From positions 1 to 8,188 of the forward strand of contig JAFVYT010000014.1 of the NCBI GenBank assembly GCA_017508505.1: 8,188 nt of DNA. The letters run 5' to 3'. A program made the translations under genes and the position numbers. How positions within the stretch are numbered: the first letter of the stretch is position 1; each line of letters opens with the position of its first letter. The DNA is from Clostridia bacterium (GTDB taxonomy: Bacteria > Bacillota_A > Clostridia > Oscillospirales > SIG627). This document shows, piece after piece, positions 1 to 5,568 of this stretch. The notes under the pieces are model-generated. The model saw only the letters and a list, made by a program, of their open reading frames with translations. It did not search any database and was not told where the DNA came from.

Positions 1-8
1 ATCCTCCC

Positions 9-28
9 AAAAAACTTTGAAGTTTTTT
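9..28. repeat. Short palindrome, copy 1 of a 17-bp direct repeat
   Basis: Positions 9-17 and 20-28 form a perfect 9-bp inverted repeat (AAAAAACTT / AAGTTTTTT) around a 2-nt loop. The inner 17 bp (12-28) recur exactly at 99-115. The two copies bracket the terminator at 36-66. The palindrome ends in T on both strands, so it could add weakly to termination, but the stem is almost all A/T. No function can be assigned. Confidence 0.6.
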
Positions 29-35
29 CAATAAG

Positions 36-66
36 AAAGACCTCACGAAACCGTGAGGTCTTTTCT
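36..66 (+). terminator. Rho-independent terminator
   Basis: A perfect 12-bp stem pairs 36-47 with 52-63 around the tetraloop AAAC. The GC-rich core is GACCTCACG / CGTGAGGTC and the 3' side runs into TTTTCTT. It is a good terminator for a plus-strand gene lying left of the window. The stem is symmetrical, but the minus-strand T tract is poor, so any role in ending the hisS-containing operon from the right would be weaker. Confidence 0.8.
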
Positions 67-98
67 TGCTTTCTTCTCGGGGGAAGATATGAAAAAAT

Positions 99-170
99 AA
101 ACTTTGAAGTTTTTTGATCCAAACTTTTTTTCAAAAAAGGGTTCCAATGGGGTATGGGGCAACGCCCCAT
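99..170. repeat. Palindrome copy 2 and adjoining GC hairpin
   Basis: The 17-bp repeat AAACTTTGAAGTTTTTT recurs at 99-115. It is followed by an A/T inverted repeat (124-130 with 133-139) and then a compact GC hairpin, where ATGGGGC (154-160) pairs with GCCCCAT (164-170) around AAC. No T tract follows the GC hairpin on either strand, so it is not an intrinsic terminator by itself. Base composition and the succession of small hairpins differ sharply from the neighbouring genes and suggest non-coding repetitive intergenic DNA. I see no gene here. Confidence 0.5.
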
Positions 171-183
171 AAAACTCCCGTAA

Positions 184-462
184 AACGCCGCAATGCGCCA
201 TTTTACAAAGCAAATTTTTGCGAAGTAAAATCGAGCGAAACAAGGAAAACAAGCGAGCCCCCGACGGGAGTTTACCGGCGTAAATGACCGAGGGGCGAGT
301 GATGTTTGACGCAGTTGCAGCCGATTTTACAAAGCAAATTTTTGCGAAGTAAAATGGATGCAGTGCTAGGCGTGCAAGAAAAAAGCGAAGGAGTTTACTA
401 GAGTAAATGACTGAGCTTTTTATCGCAGCACAACGCCGCAATGCGCCATTTTACAAAGCAAA
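184..462. repeat. Tandem hairpin repeat array, about 124-bp period
   Basis: A 32-bp imperfect palindrome (ATTTTAC ... GTAAAAT, with inner GCAAA/TTTGC) occurs identically at 200-231 and 324-355. Its first 15 bp occur again at 448-462, so the start-to-start spacing is exactly 124 bp twice. A second hairpin motif, GAGTTTAC followed by GTAAATGA, sits at 268-286 and 391-410, 123 bp apart. The 16 bp before the palindrome match between copies 1 and 3 but not copy 2, which gives a 31-bp identity between 184-214 and 432-462 at 248 bp. The third copy is cut off inside the 3' end of the phosphodiesterase-like gene. This looks like a non-coding intergenic repeat family. I see no transposase, and the long minus-strand open frame across it is built from the repeat units. 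Confidence 0.75.
380..421 (-). terminator. Possible terminator of the hisS-containing operon
   Basis: AAAAAGC (380-386) pairs with GCTTTTT (415-421), and inside it TTTAC (394-398) pairs with GTAAA (403-407) around TAGA. On the minus strand the structure ends in GCTTTTTT. It lies about 30 nt beyond the stop codon of the last minus-strand gene. The central stem is interrupted and the hairpin belongs to the repeat array, so a terminator role is only a suggestion. Confidence 0.35.
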
Positions 463-1152
463 AACGCTTCGGGCGAAAGGGATGTCATTCACCAATAGCC
501 CGTCGGGCTCCCACTTGAGATAGGAAAGAAGGCGCTCTGCATCGGGACGGCCGGTCTTGAAGGGGGTCGAGGGGCCACCGGTCATGATCCAGAGCTCGGC
601 CCCGCTTTTTTTGACGCGAGCGACGTTCTCGGGGGTGAGCCAGCGATCCCAAAGGCGCAGGTAGGAGGCACCGGCCTCTGCAAAGGCCTCAATGTAGTCG
701 GGGGAGGGGATAAAGCCGAGGATGCGAGCCTCGGGGAAGCGAGCACGAATGCCCAGAACGGTCTCCACACGGGTCACCCCGAAGACCACCTTGTCCCGAT
801 AGCCGTATTCCTCCACCAGCTCCATGGTCGCCTCCATCACCGCATGTCCGTGATGGAGAAGAATGGGAGCGACCCCCGCACAGAAGAAGTCCTCCAGAAG
901 GTAGCCTGGGATCTCGGGATTCTCCCTGCGGCGCAGAGCCCGAAACTCGTCGGCGGAAACCTCGCCGCATTTTTCGGGACGGCCGAATTTCTTCGACAGA
1001 TCCGCATCGTGAAACACCGCAAGGCGACCGTCGGAGGTAAACTGCAGATCCATCTCCGCAAGATACGCCCCGTTTTTCAGGGCGAGCAGAGCAGAAGGAA
1101 CGGAATTGGAGGGATACTCCGTCGGGCCGCAGGCGTGCGCAATCAGCTTCAT
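451..1152 (-). CDS. Divergent glycerophosphodiester phosphodiesterase-like protein
   Basis: The 233-residue protein resembles the GDPD family of TIM-barrel enzymes, which hydrolyse glycerophosphodiesters to glycerol 3-phosphate and an alcohol. The clearest match is residues 4-49: an AH start (H6), E33 and D35 in the E-x-D metal motif, TSDGRLAVFHD with the second histidine H48, and the family spacing between them. Several hallmark residues are missing. The usual HRG is HAC (R replaced by A7), PEN is PSN (metal-ligand E replaced by S15), and the later E-x-K strand is replaced by ILLHHGH. It may therefore be inactive or act on another substrate. No signal peptide is visible, so it should be cytoplasmic. 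The ATG at 1152 has AAAGGAG seven bases upstream. The gene follows hisS by 12 bp, and its Shine-Dalgarno region touches the hisS stop. The last three codons and stop lie in a repeat copy. Confidence 0.75.
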   Translation of the reverse strand: MKLIAHACGPTEYPSNSVPSALLALKNGAYLAEMDLQFTSDGRLAVFHDADLSKKFGRPEKCGEVSADEFRALRRRENPEIPGYLLEDFFCAGVAPILLHHGHAVMEATMELVEEYGYRDKVVFGVTRVETVLGIRARFPEARILGFIPSPDYIEAFAEAGASYLRLWDRWLTPENVARVKKSGAELWIMTGGPSTPFKTGRPDAERLLSYLKWEPDGLLVNDIPFARSVFAL

Positions 1153-1164
1153 CGATCTTCTCCT

Positions 1165-2418
1165 TTATTTCTTGTAGATCCGTTCAATCTTCGTAAAGCC
1201 GTCCTCCATCAGACGGTCGATCTGGAATTTTGCATTTTTATTTAAGGGCAGCACCGTCACCGTATTCCCCTCGGCACGCAGAGCCGCGGCACGGTCGAAG
1301 GTCTCCTTCATCTTTTCGGGGGAGGCACCCTTTTCCAGAAGCAGGGCAATGCCCTCGGAGGCGGCACCGTCCTCCACGGGGTGATCCCGCAGAATGGTGA
1401 TGATGCGCTCAAAGCCGATGGAGAAGCCGCAGGCGGGCACCCTCTGTCCGGAGAACTTCCCGATCATTTCGTCGTAGCGGCCACCGCCTGCCACGGAGAA
1501 GTTGTATTCGTTCAGCTTCACCTCAAAGATGGTACCGGTGTAATAGCCCATACCCCGCACCAAGGTGGGGTCAAATTTCAAGGTCACGTCGGCGGCAAGG
1601 GCAGACTTGACGCAGGAAAGCACCGTATCCAGCCCCTCGGGCACCGCAGGATCCAGCAGGGCCTCATCCAGCCCTGCGCAGAACTCGGAAACGGAGTCCG
1701 CACCCCGCTCGAACAGAGCCAGATACGCCTCCACGGCACTCTCGTCGAGGCCCATGGCGCAAAGCTCGGCCTTCACCCCATCGGGGCCGATCTTGTCAAG
1801 CTTGTCAAGGATGATAAAGACCTCCTCCAGGCTCTCCTCGGGGAAGGAAACGGAAAGGGCCATCGCCCGCAGAATGCGACGGTCGTTGACGTGCACCGTC
1901 AGACCCTCGATGCCCGTCCCCGCAAGGAGGGTGGAGAGCATATTGCCCGTGGCACCGATCAGTTCAATCTCGGCCAGGATCGACCCGTCCCCGAGAATGT
2001 CGATGTCGCACTGGGTAAACTGGCGGAAGCGGCCCTTCTGGGGCTGATCCGCACGCCATACGTTGCCGATCTGCATCGCCTTAAAGGGAGCGGGCAGAGA
2101 CGCGGAGTTGGCCGCGTAAAAGCGGGACAGGGGCAGGGTCAGGTCATAGCGCATTCCCGAGTCTGCCAGATCGTCCCCCTTCTCCAGGGCACGGGAAAGG
2201 GCGGCGCCCCGCTTGAGCACCTTAAAAATGAGCTTTTCGTTCTCGCCGCCCTGCTTGCCCGTCAGATTTTCGATGTGCTCCATACAGGGCGTTTCGATCT
2301 CCCGGAAGCCGTAGGCGGCGTAGGTCTTGCGAATGACAGAGAGCACCCTTTGGCGCAGGGCCATCTCCCGAGGCAAAAAGTCGTTCATCCCCTTGACGGG
2401 GGTCTTAACAAATCCCAT
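1165..2418 (-). CDS. hisS: Histidine--tRNA ligase (class II), short C-terminus
   Basis: This is histidyl-tRNA synthetase, which charges tRNA-His with histidine using ATP in the cytoplasm. Landmarks are GMNDFLP (10-16), YDLTLPLSRF (91-100), motif 2 with GNVWRADQPQKGRFRQF (118-134), the histidine-specific LVRGMGYYTGTIFEV (286-300, R288 being the catalytic arginine), AGGGRYD (310-316) and motif 3 GFSIGFERI (331-339). Motif 2 continues QCDID, and VNDRRIL (177-183) and LDKLDK (204-209) follow. These recall the eukaryotic HisRS type more than the E. coli type with its FRYERPQ motif. The anticodon-binding domain, from about residue 356, is only about 62 residues long where about 95 are usual, so its last strands and helix seem absent. 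The ATG at 2418 has GGAGGA six bases upstream. It sits between the AEC transporter gene (24-bp gap) and the phosphodiesterase-like gene (12-bp gap). Confidence 0.96.
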   Translation of the reverse strand: MGFVKTPVKGMNDFLPREMALRQRVLSVIRKTYAAYGFREIETPCMEHIENLTGKQGGENEKLIFKVLKRGAALSRALEKGDDLADSGMRYDLTLPLSRFYAANSASLPAPFKAMQIGNVWRADQPQKGRFRQFTQCDIDILGDGSILAEIELIGATGNMLSTLLAGTGIEGLTVHVNDRRILRAMALSVSFPEESLEEVFIILDKLDKIGPDGVKAELCAMGLDESAVEAYLALFERGADSVSEFCAGLDEALLDPAVPEGLDTVLSCVKSALAADVTLKFDPTLVRGMGYYTGTIFEVKLNEYNFSVAGGGRYDEMIGKFSGQRVPACGFSIGFERIITILRDHPVEDGAASEGIALLLEKGASPEKMKETFDRAAALRAEGNTVTVLPLNKNAKFQIDRLMEDGFTKIERIYKK

Positions 2419-2442
2419 AGCAAATCCTCCAAAAAAACAGCA

Positions 2443-3390
2443 TTACAACCCCGCGACGGTCTGAATGATCGAATAGACCACGGGCAGGGTCAAAAGAGAC
2501 ATCAAAACAGAAACGAAGCACACCTTCGCGTTGGCCGAGGCATCCTGACCGAGGCTCTCCGGATAGACCACGATGTTCATTCCCGAGGGGAGCGACACGC
2601 TCACAAGCCCGAGGAACAGCTCCGTGCCCCTTAGCCCCAAGACGTACAGGATCACGCCGAAAAACAGCGGCAGACCCAAGAGACGGATCAGCCCCAAGAG
2701 ATAGGGCCGCAGACCCGAGACCAGCTTTTTTAAGGGGAAGGAGCCCATCACCACACCTGCCAGAATCATGGAAGCAGGGCTCATACAGGCTGCAGCCCCC
2801 GAAAGAGCGGAGGTGACGAGGCTCGGAAGCTGAAATCCCGTCAGCCCGAGAATACAGCCGATATAGCAGCCGATGATCATCGGAGAAAGAAAGATCTTCT
2901 TGGCCTGAAACTTGCCCCCCTGACTTTCCACGAAGAGCCCGTAGCCGTAGCTGAAGATGGCGATGTTCACGGGCAGGCAGAAGATGATGAACTGTCCCAG
3001 CGCCTCCTCCCCGAAGACGCCCTGCACCACGGGATACCCAAAGTAGCCGCTGTTGCCGAAGGCGAACATATAGGAAAAGGTTCTCCGCTCAAAGCCGTCC
3101 CGACCCAGCGTCTTCCCCAGGATCCGTGCCACGAAAATGGCCGCTAAAATCAGAAGGGTAGAAATCAGAATGAGGCGGGCATTCTGCCAGAGGTTTGCCA
3201 CCGTAAAGGTCTTGGGAAGATTTGAGATGGTATAGGCAGGAGAAAAAACGAAGGTGGTCAGAATGGAGATCACCGTAGCGGAATCCCGATTCAGCTTCCC
3301 GCTTCGCCGCAGAAAATAGCCTGTGAAAATGAAGATCAGAAGCATCGCCACGTTCTGCAGAGTCAAAAAAAACACCTTCGGGTCAAACAC
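2443..3390 (-). CDS. AEC-family (auxin efflux carrier-like) membrane transporter
   Basis: From the proposed GTG start the protein has 315 residues, the usual size of bacterial AEC-family carriers, and is almost entirely hydrophobic segments, about ten in all. The two halves each carry the typical conserved turn: FGNSGYFGYP in the middle and LPSGMNIVVYPE near the C-terminus. Members export or import organic anions such as malate or 2-hydroxycarboxylates, and plant relatives carry auxin. The substrate here cannot be read from the sequence. The frame stays open up to an ATG at 3513, but that start lies upstream of a near-consensus promoter (3470-3442) and would add a charged 41-residue leader unlike the family. 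GTG at 3390, with AAAGGAGG about 11 bases upstream, puts the first membrane segment close to the N-terminus. It is the first gene of the minus-strand operon with hisS. Confidence 0.85.
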   Translation of the reverse strand: MFDPKVFFLTLQNVAMLLIFIFTGYFLRRSGKLNRDSATVISILTTFVFSPAYTISNLPKTFTVANLWQNARLILISTLLILAAIFVARILGKTLGRDGFERRTFSYMFAFGNSGYFGYPVVQGVFGEEALGQFIIFCLPVNIAIFSYGYGLFVESQGGKFQAKKIFLSPMIIGCYIGCILGLTGFQLPSLVTSALSGAAACMSPASMILAGVVMGSFPLKKLVSGLRPYLLGLIRLLGLPLFFGVILYVLGLRGTELFLGLVSVSLPSGMNIVVYPESLGQDASANAKVCFVSVLMSLLTLPVVYSIIQTVAGL

Positions 3391-3441
3391 GAGCGCCTCG
3401 CCCTCCTTTCCCGTGCCGTACCGGCGCGGTCTTTTCCCCCT

Positions 3442-3470
3442 ATTATATGATGAAAAGCCCCTTTTGTAAA
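3442..3470 (-). promoter_or_regulatory. Sigma-A-type promoter of the AEC-hisS operon
   Basis: On the minus strand TTTACA (3470-3465) is followed after exactly 17 nt by a perfect TATAAT (3447-3442). Transcription should start near 3435, about 45 nt before the GTG start of the transporter gene. The spacing and five-plus-six matches to consensus make this a strong candidate. It also rules out the ATG at 3513 as translation start for this transcript. Confidence 0.8.
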
Positions 3471-3562
3471 GGCGGCACCGCGCTTTTTTGAGAAAAAACG
3501 GAAAGATTGCCAAAAAGACGGGAGCTTTGGGTCAACGACTTCTGTTTTTTTTAACAAATTTA

Positions 3563-3589
3563 TTGACTTTGGGCGAAAAAAATGATAAT
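3563..3589 (+). promoter_or_regulatory. Sigma-A-type promoter of the T-box operon
   Basis: TTGACT (3563-3568) matches the -35 consensus at five of six bases. GATAAT (3584-3589) matches the -10 at five of six with a short 15-nt spacer; TAATCT (3586-3591) gives a 17-nt spacer but a poorer match. An AT-rich stretch lies just upstream. Transcription would begin around 3596-3600, immediately before stem I of the T-box leader, which is where it is expected. It is divergent from the AEC-hisS promoter about 90 bp away. Confidence 0.7.
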
Positions 3590-3783
3590 CTAACTACATA
3601 TTCCAATGCGTTGATGGAGACCAGTAGCCCTTTCCCCTCTTCCCCAGAGAGCCGTCGGTCGCTGCGAGACGGTGAAGAAGAAGGGGTGAATTCCCTCACG
3701 GAGCAGCCTTCCCGAAGAGCGATTGGTAAGGGAGGACGGGAGCGCCCGATACAGCGCCCGAGAGGCCGCATTTCTGCGGTGAA

Positions 3784-3818
3784 ATAAGGTGGTACCGCGA
3801 ACACCCGTTCGTCCTTGT
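3784..3818 (+). promoter_or_regulatory. T-box antiterminator element
   Basis: The antiterminator folds as expected for the family. AAGG (3786-3789) pairs with CCTT (3813-3816), extendable by two pairs to 3784/3818. A 7-nt bulge, TGGTACC (3790-3796), carries the tRNA-binding TGGT. A second helix pairs GCGAAC (3797-3802) with GTTCGT (3807-3812) around ACCC. Bases 3811-3818 are shared with the 5' arm of the terminator, so the two structures exclude each other. Confidence 0.9.
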
Positions 3819-3843
3819 GCTTTGGCGCAAGGACCTTTTTTTT
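3811..3843 (+). terminator. T-box leader terminator
   Basis: GTCCTTGTGC (3811-3820) pairs with GCGCAAGGAC (3825-3834) in a 10-bp stem with one G-T wobble and loop TTTG. One C and then eight Ts (3836-3843) follow. It ends 26 nt before the first coding ATG. It is the default OFF structure of the leader and is disrupted by antiterminator formation when uncharged tRNA is bound. Confidence 0.93.
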
Positions 3844-3869
3844 CGGTACCCGCAAAAAAGGAGTACGTT

Positions 3870-5501
3870 ATGCCGATTACCGATTTTTTGGAGCACAACG
3901 CCCGTCTCTACGGGCAGGAGGTCGCTCTGGTGGAGCTGAATCCCTCCGAGGCTCGGGACAGCCACGTCACCTGGCGGGAGTATAAGCTCATTGAGGAGGC
4001 CGCCGACGCCCCCTACCGCAGAGAGCTGACCTGGCGCGAGTTTGAGCGGAAGGCCAACCGTATGGCCAATCTCCTGCTCTCCCGCGGCTACGAGAAGGGC
4101 ACCAAGGTAGCCATCCTTCTGATGAACTGTCTGGAGTGGCTGCCCGTATACTTTGGCATTCTGAAGGCCGGCTGCATCGCCGTGCCCATGAATTTCCGCT
4201 ATTCCTCCGACGAGATCCGCTACTGTCTGGAGCTGGCGGACGTGGAGGTTTTGGTCTTCGGGCCTGAATTCGTCACCCGTATGGACGCCATCAAGGACGA
4301 GCTCGGCGGGGTGAAAAGTCTCTTCTTCGTCGGAAAAAACAAGCCCGACTACACCGAGGATCTGATGCGCCTGATGGGCTTTTGCTCCTCGGGAGTGCCT
4401 CCCGTGAAGCCCGAGGACGAGGACTTGGCCGCCATTTACTTTTCCTCCGGCACCACGGGCTTTCCCAAGGCTATTTTGCACAATCACGCCGCGCTGGTCT
4501 CCTCCTGCAAGACGGAGCAGAGACACCACGGTCAGACCCGTGACGACGTGTTCCTTTGCATCCCCCCTCTCTACCACACCGGTGCCAAGATGCACTGGTT
4601 CGGCTCTCTTCTGTCCGGAAGCCGCGCGGTGCTTCTGCGCGGGGTGAAGCCCGAGTGGATCCTCCGTGCCGTCACCGAGGAGAAATGCTCCATCGTGTGG
4701 CTGCTCGTGCCCTGGGCGCAGGACATTCTGGACGCCAGCGACTCCGGTCGGGTGCGTCTGGAGGATTACGGTCTTGACACCTGGCGTCTGATGCACATCG
4801 GCGCACAGCCCGTGCCCCCGAGCCTCGTGGCTCGCTGGCTGAAGCTCTTTCCCCATCACGCCTACGACACCAACTACGGTCTGTCCGAGTCCATCGGCCC
4901 CGGCTGCGTGCATCTGGGCGTAGAAAACACCCACAAGGTGGGCGCCATCGGCAAGCCCGGCTATCTCTGGGAGGCCAAGATCGTGGACGGGGATCGGGAG
5001 GTCGCCCGCGGCGAGGTAGGCGAGCTCTGCGTGAAGGGCCCGGGCGTGATGCTCTGCTACTACAAGAATCCCGAGGCCACCGCCGAGGTTCTGAAGGACG
5101 GCTGGCTCTACACCGGAGATATGGCGCGGGAGGATGAGGACGGCTTCATCTATCTGGTAGACCGCAAGAAGGACGTGGTCATCTCCGGCGGGGAGAACAT
5201 CTACCCCGTGCAGATCGAGGACTTCCTCCGTACCAACGAAAAGATCTGCGACGTGGCGGTCATCGGCCTGCCCGACCCGAGACTGGGCGAGATCTGCGCC
5301 GCCATCATCGAAATCAAGGAGGGCGAGTCGGCCACCGAGGAGGAGATCGCTCTCTTCTGCGAGGGTCTGCCCCGCTACAAGCGTCCCCGCAAGATCTTCT
5401 TTGACAAGGTACCCCGCAACCCCACGGGCAAGATCGAAAAGCCCGCCCTGAGAGAAAAATACTGCAAGGGCAGCCTTGTGGAGGCACAGATCAATCACTG
5501 A
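3870..5501 (+). CDS. AMP-forming acyl/aryl-CoA ligase
   Basis: This 543-residue protein belongs to the ANL adenylating superfamily, which activates a carboxylic acid to acyl-AMP and then to the CoA thioester. Visible motifs are the P-loop SSGTTGFPK (192-200), YGLSE (336-340), YTGD (414-417, with D417 expected to bind the ribose), DRKKD (431-435, the hinge region) and PTGK with catalytic K521 near the C-terminus. The size is normal for single-domain ligases. The substrate cannot be read directly. As first gene of a Phe T-box operon with iorAB and paaK, an aryl- or arylacetate is likely. The ATG at 3870 is chosen because AAAGGAG lies six bases upstream. The frame opens earlier, at 3789, but that would place the start inside the T-box. 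Oddity: TWRE-Y/F occurs twice, at 34-38 and 54-58, 20 residues apart. Confidence 0.9.
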   Translation: MPITDFLEHNARLYGQEVALVELNPSEARDSHVTWREYKLIEEAADAPYRRELTWREFERKANRMANLLLSRGYEKGTKVAILLMNCLEWLPVYFGILKAGCIAVPMNFRYSSDEIRYCLELADVEVLVFGPEFVTRMDAIKDELGGVKSLFFVGKNKPDYTEDLMRLMGFCSSGVPPVKPEDEDLAAIYFSSGTTGFPKAILHNHAALVSSCKTEQRHHGQTRDDVFLCIPPLYHTGAKMHWFGSLLSGSRAVLLRGVKPEWILRAVTEEKCSIVWLLVPWAQDILDASDSGRVRLEDYGLDTWRLMHIGAQPVPPSLVARWLKLFPHHAYDTNYGLSESIGPGCVHLGVENTHKVGAIGKPGYLWEAKIVDGDREVARGEVGELCVKGPGVMLCYYKNPEATAEVLKDGWLYTGDMAREDEDGFIYLVDRKKDVVISGGENIYPVQIEDFLRTNEKICDVAVIGLPDPRLGEICAAIIEIKEGESATEEEIALFCEGLPRYKRPRKIFFDKVPRNPTGKIEKPALREKYCKGSLVEAQINH

Positions 5502-5568
5502 TCCCCCCCTGACGGAACAAATCGATCCTGCCGTCCCCCGAGGACGCGGCGGGAGAAGGAGAAACGAT

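Larger units (their letters stand above)
3597..3843 (+). promoter_or_regulatory. T-box riboswitch leader, specifier UUC (Phe)
   Basis: The leader RNA senses uncharged tRNA and lets transcription continue when charging is low. Stem I shows AGTA (3623-3626) facing GAA (3688-3690), the loop-E pair of the specifier loop. These are closed by a 7-bp helix (3627-3633 with 3681-3687). The three bases after GAA, at 3691-3693, are TTC, so the specifier reads as Phe, followed by the conserved GGAGC at 3700-3704. The stem I apex has AGAGAGC (3646-3652), CCGTC/GACGG pairing (3652-3656 with 3668-3672) and a GGTCGCTGCGA loop. Stem II/III hairpins follow, including CCGCA/TGCGG at 3766-3779. The T-box AAGGTGGTACCGCG is at 3786-3799, and its TGGT would pair with the tRNA end ACCA. 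Specificity is read from motif geometry, not measured. CTC (Leu) two codons' width further on is the only rival and fits the geometry worse. Confidence 0.95.

Noticed and set aside
43..441. A 132-codon open frame on the minus strand
   Set aside because: It runs through the terminator and the tandem hairpin repeats, its sequence is made of translated repeat units, and it matches no protein family I recognise. It is very probably spurious.
184..462. CRISPR array
   Set aside because: There are only two full copies and a partial one, with a palindromic unit, partly similar spacers of about 92 bp and no cas genes in the window.
1381..2634. A 417-codon plus-strand open frame opposite hisS
   Set aside because: It is antisense to a clear HisRS gene with all motifs. 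The open frame is a by-product of high-GC codon use and has no family motifs.
3391..3513. ATG at 3513 as start of the AEC transporter
   Set aside because: It is upstream of the near-consensus promoter at 3470-3442 and adds a charged leader not typical of the family.
3695..3697. Leucine specifier CTC in the T-box
   Set aside because: The AGTA/GAA loop-E geometry and the closing helix place TTC (3691-3693) directly after GAA, the usual codon position. CTC more likely pairs with GAG (3617-3619) in the lower helix.
3789..3869. Upstream in-frame ATG for the first ligase
   Set aside because: It lies inside the T-box sequence and would run translation through the antiterminator/terminator. The ATG at 3870 has a well-placed Shine-Dalgarno sequence.
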